NCBI GenBank assembly: GCA_028680705.1
Contig: JAQUJY010000015.1
Span: 1-43,927 of the forward strand
DNA from: Bacteroidales bacterium
GTDB taxonomy: Bacteria > Bacteroidota > Bacteroidia > Bacteroidales > Tenuifilaceae
DNA length: 43,927 nucleotides
Reading direction: 5' to 3'
Shown: positions 1 through 8,665 of the stretch, piece by piece
Numbering within the stretch: position 1 is the first letter of the stretch
Layout: the number at the start of each line of letters is the position of its first letter
Program-made: the position numbers and the translations under genes
The notes under the pieces: model-generated
What the model was told of the DNA's origin: nothing
What the model saw: only the letters and a program-made list of their open reading frames with translations
Databases searched by the model: none

Positions 1-92
1 GTTAATTTATATTAACCTTTTAGCTAAATTCGAGCGCTGATAGTGCATTGGCATAGTTTGTGTTTACTTTGTAATAGTTTAAGATTTTCTAG

Positions 93-3000
93 GTGGGCAA
101 AGTTATTAAAAAAACAATTAGAATTCTACTTGTAATCATCATCGTGCTGGCTACTATTCCAACCAGCATTTGGTTGGTTATTCAGGATAGTCGTGTCCAA
201 ACATTCCTTGTGGCAAAGGCTACGGATATCCTTGAGAAAAAGTTAAACACCACCGTTAACATTAAAAGTATTGACTATAAACTCTTCAACAGGGTTTTGC
301 TCCACGATGTATTTATTCGGGATCTTAATGGCGATACGTTGCTAGATGCCAAGACGGTAACTGCCAACCTGAAACGCTTTAGTAACTCAAAGCGAACCCT
401 CACCTTAAGTAAAGTATTCCTCGATAGTGCTTACATAAATCTGGTTACCGACACAACAGGAGTAATGAACATCTCGGCTTTTATCCAAGCATTTGGAAAG
501 AAGGAAAAAACTGACTCCTCCGCAACATTTACCATACGGATTAATAATGCAAGTATTGTGGAATCCACCTTTAGATTGCATAGGTTAGATGCCGATTCTG
601 TTGAGTTCGGTATAAATTTTCAGGATCTTTTTGTAACGGGATTAAATATCAATTTAAGAAATTTTGATATAGCAGGTGACACCATTGGCTTTACCATTAA
701 TCAGATGTCATTTACTGATAAGAGCGGCTTTTCTGTCGATAAGTTTAGAACGGATATGAGGTTTAGCAGTAAGTTTATGAACTTTGATAAGCTTCAGATA
801 CGTTCAATGGGCAACAGCATAAATATGCCCAGTTTGTATATGTCCTACTCAACTTGGGAGGATATGAGCGATTTTCTAAACCAGGTAAATCTCAATGGCT
901 CATTCCAAACCACAAAAGCATCTACAGGGTTCCTTTCCTATTTTGCTCCTGTTTTCAGGCAGATCGACCAGGATTTCTCGCTAAATGGCTCTTTTAGAGG
1001 TAAGGTTAGCGATTTAAGGGTGAGGGACTTGGAACTTACAACGGCAGACTCAACAAACCTTAATTTTAGTGCAAATCTCACTGGTTTACCCGATTTTAAC
1101 AATACCCTTATGTTTTTTGATATCAAAGATTTAACTACTACGGTAAGTGATATTAGGAGCATAAAAAGTAAGGAAACAGGGTTACCCATTATTAATCTTC
1201 CCGATAAGTTCTCCTCACTAAAAAGGTTGAACTATACTGGAACCTTTACTGGTTTTACCACCGATTTTGTAGCCTATGGCTCATTAAATTCTGCTATTGG
1301 AAAACTATCGGTCGATTTATTAATAAAGCCAAAGGAGAGTTCAATGGTGAGTTTCAACGGCAAGGTTTCAACCGATGGTTTCAATTTGGGCAAATTAATC
1401 GGCAACGATATCATTGGTAAAACTAGCCTTAAGGCAACGGTGAAGGGTAGTACCGATTACAAAAACCATTTGGAGGGTGAAACCGATGCAACAATATCTT
1501 CCTTTGAAGCAAATGGCTATAACTATTCAAATATAACAATCTCAGGTGGATTCGGCAGCAAAGCATTTATGGGTTCTCTTTCTCTTAACGATCCAAATGC
1601 AAAGCTAAATTTTATGGGGATGGTCAATTTATCCGACTCGATTCCTGTGTTCGATTTCTCGGCGTTCGTCCCCAAACTCGATTTGGTAAAGCTTAACCTG
1701 AATAAGGTTGATAGCATTTCACAGGTCTCCTTTCTTTTAACCGCAAATATTACCGGGAATAGCATTGATAATATTTGTGGGGAGGTTAAGCTTATTAATA
1801 ATTTATATAAAAATCAGCGTGGCGAAATTAAGACCTCTGATATTATTGTGAACGCAAATAATATTCCGGAGAGTAAATTAATTACGCTTAAATCTGAGTT
1901 TGCTGAGGGTGAGCTAAGGGGAAAATATAATTACAGCAACATATTTTTATCATTGCAAAAGTTGGCGTTTCTCTATTTGCCAGCACTTAGTCCCGATAAT
2001 CAAAAAACTAAGATTACGCCCACAGGTGTTGAAAATCCTGATTATAATGATTATATCATAAAACTAAGGATTAAGAAGACCCAAAAATTCACCGATATTC
2101 TTGCTCCTCAATTTAATATTGCCGAGAACACGAATATCTTTGGTATTTACAATCCCGATTTTCAAACCCTTACGCTAAAGGTATCTATTCCGGAACTGAC
2201 ATTAGCAGGGAATACTATCAAAAACATAGTAATTGATGGGAACACAAACGATTCGTCATTTGTGGCAAGTTTATCTAGCCCAAACTTTGAGATTGGTGGC
2301 GCTTTTATGCGCAATTTATCAATTAAAGCAGAGGCCAGCAACAACAACATTCTTACCTCCATTGCCTGGGATAATAAAACAAAAGTAAGAAATGAGGGGC
2401 AGATAGTGGGTAATGTTCATGTTGAGCATAAGATGAATTTTAACCTCATTGATGTAACCATTAATCCGTCCAGTTTCTTTCTAAACGATACTATATGGAA
2501 TATTGCCGAGTCGAGGATTTTAGTTGACTCCTCGAGGGTTTTTATCAATAATTTTTCACTGAGTAACAACGATCAAAGCCTTCACGTTTCGGGTGCAATA
2601 GCATCACTACCCACAGATTCAATTCGGGCAGAGTTTAAAAACATAGATCTATCCAATATTAACTTTTACACAAGCAGTATTGGCTACAATATCTCAGGTA
2701 AACTGGATGGATACGCAATGGTAACCGATTTAACCAGCACCCCACTTTTCTTTTCGGATTTAAAAATGAGAGGTATTGTGTTGAATTCCAGGCCTGTAGG
2801 CGATGTTTCAATTCTGAGTAGGTGGCTGGCTGGCGATAACAAGTTAAACCTAAGTTTGACGAATACACTGGATGGCGCGCCAATGCTTAGTGTTACTGGC
2901 GATATTTACCCTAAAACCAAAAGATTGGATATAAACGCTTCGATACAAAAAGTATTACTAAATCATATCGAGCCCCTTATAGCAGATAATGTTTCGGGAA

Positions 3001-4640
3001 TAGATGGTTACTTGATGGGTGATATATCGCTTACTGGAACATTTAGCAAACCAAAACTCGATGGGGTAGTCAACCTAGTGGATGGCGAAGCATCCATTGG
3101 TTTTACTCAAACTAAATACCATATTTCTGATCCCATTGTAGTGCAAAACAGTGATCTGCTATTTAATAATTTTAAGGTTTACGATGTTAACAATCGTGTG
3201 GCAATTTTAAATGGAACTATTCGGACAAGTTTTTTTAAGGATTTTAGGCTTGATCTTAGCCTTTTATCTAGCAATTTCCAGTTTTTGAATACAACAGAAA
3301 GGGATAATGAACTTTTCTATGGTAGCGTTTTTGCTAGTGGTCAAGTTCGTGTGGCAGGTGCTCCAAATGATCTTATCGTAAATGCTTCGATTAAAACGGA
3401 ACCACGAACGGCTATCTTTTTACCCCTATCATCATCCAGCGAGGTTGCCGAAACTGATTTTGTTAATATTGTGGATCGTAGTTCCGATATTATTTATATT
3501 GAAGATTCCTTTGAATCACTGGTTGATAAGGCCAAAGCAAAAATTGCTCTAACTCTCGACATGCAGGTTACCCCCGATGCTGAGGTGCAGATAATAATAG
3601 ATAAGCAGCTGGGTGACATCATTAAGGCAAACGGTATTGGGAACTTGAAAATGGAGATCAACCCAAGCGCCAATGTGTTTAAAATGCATGGTCAGTATGC
3701 CATCGAAAGTGGAGATTATCTGTTTACACTGCAAGGTGTTATAAATAAGCGCTTTAAAATAGGGCAGGGGAGCACAATTACCTGGAATGGCGATATTGAG
3801 GATGCGTCAATGAATATCCGTGCAATATACTCGCTTAGAACAACTTTAAGTCCATTAAGTCCCGGTAACGAAGATGAGGTGTTTAAACGGAGAACCCAGG
3901 TCGATTGTCAGATTAACCTTACGGGAAAACTTATGGAACCCAATATTAATTTTGATATAAAAGTCCCACTTGCCCAAACGGATGAGTCAATTAATGCTGT
4001 GGTTCAGGATGCCATAAATACTGAGGAGCGACTTAGTAAGCAATTTCTTTCGCTACTAGTAATCAATAACTTTACCAGCGACGTTCAGGAGCAAACGGGT
4101 GGTGGTTTTGGTCAAGGGCTTGCATCTACCGCAAGCGAGATGCTTTCGAACCAACTCAGCAATTGGCTATCACAATGGAGTTCGGCTTTTGACGTTGGTA
4201 TTAACTATAGACCGGGTGATGAGATTAGCTCCGACGAGATAGAGCTAGCCCTTTCAACCCATTTGTTTAACGAAAGGGTTACGATCAATAGCAACGTAGA
4301 TATGGGTAATCAGAATGTGAATACGCCCATTGCAGGTGACTTTAGTATCGATGTTAAGATTGTTCCATCGGGCAAGTTAAGGGCAAAAGCATTCGCACGT
4401 TCCAATGACGATGTTTTTATGTACGAAAACCAGAACGAATATACCACAGGAGCAGGTTTTATGTACCGCGAAGATTTTAACTCATTTAGCGAACTTTGGG
4501 AAAGGTATTTTAATTTTTTTAGTCGTAAGCCCAAAGAGGAAGAAGAGTTAATAAATATTCCATCCTATGAGGTTGATAGTCTTGGTTATGGAGTGAGTAA
4601 AGCCAATTTTAAGAAAAATGATTTTGTTGATATAAAATAG
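93..4640 (+). CDS. tamB: TamB-like translocation/assembly module (DUF490)
   Basis: Very large (1515 aa) envelope protein with one N-terminal membrane anchor (about residues 8-28), then a long repetitive beta-rich body of AsmA/TamB type. The C-terminal domain (about 1050-1440) matches the DUF490/TamB pattern, including phrases such as NINFDIKVPLAQTDESINA. Known TamB proteins span the periplasm as a beta-taco groove and help outer-membrane protein or lipid delivery with a BamA-family partner; no such partner is in the window. The GTG at 93 is the first possible start because a TAG stop lies directly before it, and it gives a sensible basic-plus-hydrophobic N-terminus. The gene is followed after 57 bases by exbB on the same strand. 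The family call is strong; the exact substrate is unknown. Confidence 0.9.
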   Translation: MGKVIKKTIRILLVIIIVLATIPTSIWLVIQDSRVQTFLVAKATDILEKKLNTTVNIKSIDYKLFNRVLLHDVFIRDLNGDTLLDAKTVTANLKRFSNSKRTLTLSKVFLDSAYINLVTDTTGVMNISAFIQAFGKKEKTDSSATFTIRINNASIVESTFRLHRLDADSVEFGINFQDLFVTGLNINLRNFDIAGDTIGFTINQMSFTDKSGFSVDKFRTDMRFSSKFMNFDKLQIRSMGNSINMPSLYMSYSTWEDMSDFLNQVNLNGSFQTTKASTGFLSYFAPVFRQIDQDFSLNGSFRGKVSDLRVRDLELTTADSTNLNFSANLTGLPDFNNTLMFFDIKDLTTTVSDIRSIKSKETGLPIINLPDKFSSLKRLNYTGTFTGFTTDFVAYGSLNSAIGKLSVDLLIKPKESSMVSFNGKVSTDGFNLGKLIGNDIIGKTSLKATVKGSTDYKNHLEGETDATISSFEANGYNYSNITISGGFGSKAFMGSLSLNDPNAKLNFMGMVNLSDSIPVFDFSAFVPKLDLVKLNLNKVDSISQVSFLLTANITGNSIDNICGEVKLINNLYKNQRGEIKTSDIIVNANNIPESKLITLKSEFAEGELRGKYNYSNIFLSLQKLAFLYLPALSPDNQKTKITPTGVENPDYNDYIIKLRIKKTQKFTDILAPQFNIAENTNIFGIYNPDFQTLTLKVSIPELTLAGNTIKNIVIDGNTNDSSFVASLSSPNFEIGGAFMRNLSIKAEASNNNILTSIAWDNKTKVRNEGQIVGNVHVEHKMNFNLIDVTINPSSFFLNDTIWNIAESRILVDSSRVFINNFSLSNNDQSLHVSGAIASLPTDSIRAEFKNIDLSNINFYTSSIGYNISGKLDGYAMVTDLTSTPLFFSDLKMRGIVLNSRPVGDVSILSRWLAGDNKLNLSLTNTLDGAPMLSVTGDIYPKTKRLDINASIQKVLLNHIEPLIADNVSGIDGYLMGDISLTGTFSKPKLDGVVNLVDGEASIGFTQTKYHISDPIVVQNSDLLFNNFKVYDVNNRVAILNGTIRTSFFKDFRLDLSLLSSNFQFLNTTERDNELFYGSVFASGQVRVAGAPNDLIVNASIKTEPRTAIFLPLSSSSEVAETDFVNIVDRSSDIIYIEDSFESLVDKAKAKIALTLDMQVTPDAEVQIIIDKQLGDIIKANGIGNLKMEINPSANVFKMHGQYAIESGDYLFTLQGVINKRFKIGQGSTITWNGDIEDASMNIRAIYSLRTTLSPLSPGNEDEVFKRRTQVDCQINLTGKLMEPNINFDIKVPLAQTDESINAVVQDAINTEERLSKQFLSLLVINNFTSDVQEQTGGGFGQGLASTASEMLSNQLSNWLSQWSSAFDVGINYRPGDEISSDEIELALSTHLFNERVTINSNVDMGNQNVNTPIAGDFSIDVKIVPSGKLRAKAFARSNDDVFMYENQNEYTTGAGFMYREDFNSFSELWERYFNFFSRKPKEEEELINIPSYEVDSLGYGVSKANFKKNDFVDIK

Positions 4641-4697
4641 ATCCACATCATTTAACGTTTTTTTATTAATTTCGAGCAAAAATAATATGGAATAATT

Positions 4698-5390
4698 ATG
4701 AGCTTACTACTTTTAATGCAAACTGGGTTAGAAACCCAACAAATTTTAGTTGAACCAGCAAGCGAGTTGACTTTATCTTTTTGGGACCTAACATTAAAGG
4801 GTGGGTGGATTATGATTCCCTTAGCCTTACTATGGTTTATTGCTGTTTACCTTTTTATTGAAAGGTTTTGGGCAATTAAAAAGGCTTCAAAAGTGGATAT
4901 TAACTTTATGAACAGGATAAAGGAGTATATCTACGAGGATAAGGTTGAGTCAGCTCTTACCCTTTCTCAGGCTCAGAATACCCCTATTGCCCGAATGATT
5001 GAGAAGGGAATTCAGCGGATTGGCAAACCTCTTTCCGATGTTAATGCAGCAATCGAGAATGTTGGTAATTTAGAGATATCAAAACTTGAAGGAGGCCTGC
5101 CTGCCTTGGCCACAATTGCTGGTGGAGCCCCAATGATTGGTTTTTTGGGAACGGTAATCGGAATGATTCGTGCTTTTTACGATATGTCCATGGCAGGTAA
5201 TAATATTGACGTTGGATTGCTATCGAATGGTATTTATACGGCTATGGTTACAACGGTTGCTGGCCTTATTGTTGGTATTGCCGCCTATTTTGGATACAAC
5301 TATCTGGTTGCAAAGGTTGAGAAGGTTGTTTTTACCATGGAGGCCAATACAACAGAGTTTATGGATTTGCTCAACGAACCAGTATCTTAA
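4698..5390 (+). CDS. exbB: MotA/TolQ/ExbB proton channel family protein
   Basis: Inner-membrane proton-channel subunit (230 aa) that with ExbD converts proton motive force into motion of TonB. It has three predicted membrane segments (about 32-55, 135-165, 175-205). The conserved segment LATIAGGAPMIGFLGTVIGM, followed by a second helix ending in VGIAAYFGYNYL, is the MotA_ExbB signature. It is the first gene of a tight exbB-exbD-tonB set (18 and 11 base gaps), so TonB energisation is more likely than a Tol-Pal role. The ATG at 4698 gives the usual short periplasmic lead before helix one. Confidence 0.93.
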   Translation: MSLLLLMQTGLETQQILVEPASELTLSFWDLTLKGGWIMIPLALLWFIAVYLFIERFWAIKKASKVDINFMNRIKEYIYEDKVESALTLSQAQNTPIARMIEKGIQRIGKPLSDVNAAIENVGNLEISKLEGGLPALATIAGGAPMIGFLGTVIGMIRAFYDMSMAGNNIDVGLLSNGIYTAMVTTVAGLIVGIAAYFGYNYLVAKVEKVVFTMEANTTEFMDLLNEPVS

Positions 5391-5408
5391 TTCTTAAAAC
5401 ACACAGTT

Positions 5409-5804
5409 ATGGCTCTTAAGAGAGGTTCAAAGGTTAACCCTAATTTCAGCATGTCGTCAATGACCGATATTGTATTCCTATTGTTAATATTTTTTATGGT
5501 ATCGTCAACTTTGGTTGCTCCCAATGCATTAAAGTTGCTTTTACCGCAAAGTAATAGTCAAACCCCTGCAAAAGCAATAACTACGGTTAGTATTTCCGAG
5601 GATTTGAGGTTTTATGTTGAGCAAACTCCAGTTAGTTTTTACGAGTTAGAAACCTTTTTGGCTCAACGTTTGCAAGGAGAATTGGAGCCAACCGTTTCAT
5701 TGCATGTTCATAAATCGGTGCCCATGGAAGAGGTGGTTAAGGTGATGAATATTGCTAAGGATAATCGGTATAAGCTAATTTTGGCAACACAGCCCTTAAA
5801 GTAA
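5409..5804 (+). CDS. exbD: ExbD/TolR biopolymer transport protein
   Basis: Small (131 aa) single-span inner-membrane protein that works with ExbB. The N-terminus carries the family pattern: a basic lead, the motif SMTDIVFLLLIFFMV at about 16-30 with the conserved membrane aspartate, then a periplasmic domain with an ExbD-like ending that includes VVKVMNIAKDNRYKLILATQ. It lies 18 bases after exbB and 11 bases before tonB, so the three are probably one transcript. Confidence 0.92.
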   Translation: MALKRGSKVNPNFSMSSMTDIVFLLLIFFMVSSTLVAPNALKLLLPQSNSQTPAKAITTVSISEDLRFYVEQTPVSFYELETFLAQRLQGELEPTVSLHVHKSVPMEEVVKVMNIAKDNRYKLILATQPLK

Positions 5805-5815
5805 AATTTATTATA

Positions 5816-6586
5816 ATGACATCAAAAACCAAAGGAATAGTTGGGTCAACAGTAATACACATCTTAATAGTTGTGTTGCTTATTCTGTTTGGTTTTTCAA
5901 CACCTCTTCCCCTACCTGGTGAGGAGGGCATACTAATCAACTTTGGCGATTCCGATGATGGCTTTGGACTTATTGAACCCCGAAAGACTATTGAGCAGGA
6001 AACCGCTCCGGCACAAGAAAATATTCAAGAAAACGAATCGCCAATAACGCAGGATTTTGAGGAGGCACCCTCGTTACCCCAAACAAAACCCGATCCAAAA
6101 CCTAAGCCAGAGAAGCCAAAGGAGAAAAAACCTGTAGAGCCTAAACCCGAAAAGCCACGGGAGGTGGATCAGAGAATACTATTTCCTGGTCAGCAAACTG
6201 ATGGAGGAACATCAGGCGAAGGTGAAACTGGCAAAGAGGGGAATCAAGGTGCTCTAGAAGGCGATCCCAATTCACCAAATCGCGAGGGAGGTACAACAAG
6301 CGGTGGTGATGGTATTAGCTTTAGCCTAGGGAATAGAGCTGCACTTTCGCTTCCACAACCCGATTATCCTAAACAAAAAAGTGGGAGGGTGGTTGTTGAG
6401 GTTACTGTGGATAGACAAGGCAATGTAACAGCGGTTAGAGGAGGAGTAAAGGGATCAACAACGTATGAGACTGATTTGGTAAATGCAGCTGAGAAAGCAG
6501 CTCGTAGAGCACGTTTTAACCTTAGCCCCGATGCTCCAGCATATCAAACAGGAACTATTACCTACGTTTTTAAGCTACAGCAGTAG
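5816..6586 (+). CDS. tonB: TonB family energy transducer
   Basis: 256 aa. A single N-terminal membrane helix (about 12-27) is followed by an acidic then proline/lysine-rich linker (about 70-120, repeated KPK, KPE and PKP units), a glycine-rich spacer (about 125-165), and a C-terminal TonB domain (about 175-256) containing GRVVVEVTVDRQGNV and ending ITYVFKLQQ. TonB links the ExbB/ExbD motor to outer-membrane TonB-dependent receptors; no receptor is encoded in this window. The stop codon abuts the stop of the convergent permease gene with no base between them. Confidence 0.9.
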   Translation: MTSKTKGIVGSTVIHILIVVLLILFGFSTPLPLPGEEGILINFGDSDDGFGLIEPRKTIEQETAPAQENIQENESPITQDFEEAPSLPQTKPDPKPKPEKPKEKKPVEPKPEKPREVDQRILFPGQQTDGGTSGEGETGKEGNQGALEGDPNSPNREGGTTSGGDGISFSLGNRAALSLPQPDYPKQKSGRVVVEVTVDRQGNVTAVRGGVKGSTTYETDLVNAAEKAARRARFNLSPDAPAYQTGTITYVFKLQQ

Positions 6587-7342
6587 CTAAAAGAATAGTA
6601 GTTTAATGGCAAAGACAAGAACTGTTACCAGCATAAACCATCGGATAAAGTTGTTCCCTTTTTTTATTGCAACATGACTTGCCACCCAGGCTCCAGACAT
6701 ATTCCCTATCCCCAAAAGCAATCCAAGCCAATAGTCAACCTGATTGTTATAGATAAACACTGCAAGAGCAGCCAGAGTGAAGACTGAAACCATTAGTGCT
6801 TTTAATGCGTTAGCTTTTAGTAAATCGAACCCTGCACCAAACACCAAACCTGCAAGCAGAAAGTATCCAACTCCAGCTTGAAGGAACCCTCCGTAAAATC
6901 CTATACCCAAAAACACCAGAATTTGAATAATGGTTGGCTTTGTCTTAATCTCGCCTTGCTGAGGTTTTAACCATCTTTCAGGTTTGTAAATCAACAGAAA
7001 AAACATAAAAATTAAAAGTCCTCCAATAATCTTATTCATAACCTCATCATTGAGGTTAATGGCAAAAGCAGCCCCAATAAATGAGCCTATGGTTGCAGAA
7101 ATAGTGAGACAAATGCCCTCTTTCCATTCAAATATCTTTTTCTTTTTAAACTGTCTGGTAGCAACCAAACTTTGTAAAAGCACCCCAATGCGGTTTGTAC
7201 CATTGGCAATATTGGCAGGCAACCCCATAAAAATTAGTAGAGGCAGTGTTAGTAACGACCCACTTCCGGCCAATGTGTTTATAAAACCAGCAGCAAAGCC
7301 TGCAATCACTAGTAAGATGTATAGCCAAGCATTAAGTTCCAT
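6587..7342 (-). CDS. TauE/SafE family sulfite-exporter-type membrane permease
   Basis: A polytopic membrane protein (251 aa, about eight hydrophobic segments) with the family's N-terminal glycine-rich motif (FINTLAGSGSLLTLPLLIF, about 20-38) and a second half-repeat with GFYGGFLQAGVGYFLLAG at about 153-170. Members move sulfite, sulfoacetate or other small organosulfur anions, but the substrate cannot be read from sequence, and no sulfur gene lies nearby. It is transcribed alone, convergent with tonB. A well-matched Bacteroidota-type promoter lies 24-60 bases upstream of the ATG. Confidence 0.88.
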   Translation of the reverse strand: MELNAWLYILLVIAGFAAGFINTLAGSGSLLTLPLLIFMGLPANIANGTNRIGVLLQSLVATRQFKKKKIFEWKEGICLTISATIGSFIGAAFAINLNDEVMNKIIGGLLIFMFFLLIYKPERWLKPQQGEIKTKPTIIQILVFLGIGFYGGFLQAGVGYFLLAGLVFGAGFDLLKANALKALMVSVFTLAALAVFIYNNQVDYWLGLLLGIGNMSGAWVASHVAIKKGNNFIRWFMLVTVLVFAIKLLFF

Positions 7343-7371
7343 TGGTTAACTTAAGTATTGTTCTTAGGGTG

Positions 7372-7402
7372 TAAAGGTATGGTTTTGCTTAATTTTGGCA
7401 AA
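7372..7402 (-). promoter_or_regulatory. Putative promoter of the TauE/SafE gene
   Basis: Reading the minus strand, TTTG is followed after 19 bases by TACCTTTA, seven of eight matches to the Bacteroidota -7 element TAnnTTTG at the usual spacing. The predicted start of transcription is close to 7366, giving a leader of about 24 bases. Not experimentally supported. Confidence 0.5.
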
Positions 7403-7480
7403 TCAACTTTAACTTTGGTATAACAGATAGCACCCACACGAGCGTGGGGAGGGAGCAGTCAATTACGAAAATGAAATCCT

Positions 7481-7625
7481 TGTCATTGCGATGAAAATCA
7501 CGTTCTTTGGGAGTTTCAGAAGCAATCCATTTAGGAAAGTTTTACAATAAAAGATTGCTTTGTCTCAAAGGAAAACCCCGTCATTGCGTTCCTGCCTGCC
7601 GGCAGGAACAACGGAGCAATCTGCC
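7481..7625. repeat. Two degenerate copies of an intergenic GTCATTGCG...AGCAATC element with an internal hairpin
   Basis: Copy one runs from GTCATTGCG at 7482 to AGAAGCAATCC near 7529. Copy two runs from GTCATTGCG at 7580 to GGAGCAATCTGCC at 7625. Copy two contains a perfect palindrome: GTTCCTGCC (7588-7596), loop TGCC, GGCAGGAAC (7601-7609). Elements with this start and end are common dispersed intergenic repeats in Bacteroidota genomes; that part is from memory, and the copies and hairpin are visible here. Confidence 0.55.
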
Positions 7626-7891
7626 AATACCACATTCTGAAATAAAAACAAGGAGATACAGAAAAACAGATAGCTCTAGAAGTATGATATACATGCTGTG
7701 TAGAAAGTTAAAAACTTGATGCCTCACATTATCTGTTACTGAATTTAAATATGTGAAAGCCTTAGTTTAAATTAAGTCTAATTATCTATTACTCCAGTTT
7801 TTGCTGTTTGCATTGCCCGAGTAGTTTTATTGAGTTAGTTTTATGTTTTAATTTTTAGATTAATAACCAGTGTTGTTTAGTTAAGGCTGTC

Positions 7892-7940
7892 GGCTTCGAC
7901 TACGCTTAGCCTGACGTTTAGCCTGTGCGCAGTGGAAGCC
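7892..7940. repeat. Imperfect inverted repeat with short internal direct repeats
   Basis: GGCTTCGACTACGC (7892-7905) pairs with GCGCAGTGGAAGCC (7927-7940), twelve of fourteen positions. Between the arms TTAGCCTG occurs twice (7906-7913 and 7918-7925). It resembles a decayed dispersed intergenic repeat, not a terminator: there is no T run and no gene ends here. Confidence 0.45.
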
Positions 7941-8019
7941 GAAGGCTATAAGTGAGTAGTAAGTTACAGCTTGTTAACTAACCGACATTAAATCAATAAC
8001 CGTAAATTTTATAACGAAG

Positions 8020-8592
8020 ATGAGTATTAAAGGAACTGAAACTGAGAAAAATTTGCTTAAGGCATTTGCCGGCGAATCGCAAGCTAAAAACCGCTACACC
8101 TATTTTGCAAAAGCAGCAAAGAAGGAGGGCTTTGAGCAAATTGCCGAACTGTTTATGCAAACAGCCATTCAGGAGGAACAGCACGCAAAGGTATTTTTTG
8201 GTTTTCTCGAGGGAGGGATGCTTGAGATTACAGCATCATACCCTGCAGGAATAATTGGCACAACAGCCGAAAATCTTAAGGCCGCTGCCCAAGGTGAACA
8301 TGAGGAGTGGGCAGATTTATACCCCGCATTTGCAGAGATTGCCGAAAAAGAAGGTTTCAAAAAGGTTGCAACAGCCTTTAAAATGATAGCAAGGGTTGAA
8401 AAGGAACATGAAGAGCGTTATCTGAAATTGCTAAAGAATATCGAGGAGGGAAAAGTATTTGAGAAGGATGAGGATGTTGTTTGGATGTGCCGTAAGTGTG
8501 GCTATCACCATAAAGGGAAGAAAGCACTAAAGAACTGCCCTGCCTGCAATCACCCGATTGACTATTTTGAGGTACTAGCAGAGAATTATTAG
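8020..8592 (+). CDS. rbr: Rubrerythrin
   Basis: 190 aa cytoplasmic non-haem iron protein that reduces hydrogen peroxide in anaerobes. The N-terminal ferritin-like four-helix domain (about 1-140) has the expected carboxylate/histidine pattern (AGESQAKNRYTYFA, then EEQHAK near 52-57 and EHEER near 129-133). The C-terminal rubredoxin-like domain binds one iron through C157-x-x-C160 and C173-x-x-C176. Length and domain order are typical. It faces the nrfHA pair across a shared terminator; both suit an anaerobe exposed to oxidative or nitrosative stress, although co-regulation is only an inference. Confidence 0.96.
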   Translation: MSIKGTETEKNLLKAFAGESQAKNRYTYFAKAAKKEGFEQIAELFMQTAIQEEQHAKVFFGFLEGGMLEITASYPAGIIGTTAENLKAAAQGEHEEWADLYPAFAEIAEKEGFKKVATAFKMIARVEKEHEERYLKLLKNIEEGKVFEKDEDVVWMCRKCGYHHKGKKALKNCPACNHPIDYFEVLAENY

Positions 8593-8609
8593 AGTATTTT
8601 TTAAACAAT

Positions 8610-8640
8610 AAAAGGCTAATCCTTATTGGGTTAGCCTTTT
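8610..8640. terminator. Bidirectional rho-independent terminator between rubrerythrin and nrfA
   Basis: Left arm 8610-8622 (AAAAGGCTAATCC) and right arm 8628-8640 (GGGTTAGCCTTTT) form a 13-bp stem with one G-U pair and a 5-base loop. The stem has T-rich sequence on one side and A-rich on the other, so it can serve both convergent genes. Confidence 0.85.
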
Positions 8641-8665
8641 GTTGTTTTATGCGTTTCTGGTATAT

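Larger units (their letters stand above)
7343..8019. other. Gene-free interval of about 680 bases with degenerate repeats
   Basis: Apart from the permease promoter, I see no convincing gene here. The 70-codon open frame at 7507-7719 runs through repeat sequence and resembles no protein family. The interval holds two degenerate copies of a GTCATTGCG...GAAGCAATC element, a perfect 9-bp hairpin, and a second imperfect inverted repeat at 7892-7940. The sequence between 7626 and 7890 has no features I can name. Confidence 0.6.

Noticed and set aside
4698..6586. Tol-Pal system instead of ExbBD-TonB
   Set aside because: No tolB or pal follows, and the third gene has a proline-rich linker and a TonB C-terminal domain.
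7588..7609. Hairpin as a terminator
   Set aside because: No gene ends near it and there is no T run; it belongs to an intergenic repeat copy.
7507..7719. Open frame of 70 codons in the repeat-rich spacer
   Set aside because: It reads through the GTCATTGCG/AGCAATC repeats and the hairpin; the product resembles no family and no start context supports it.
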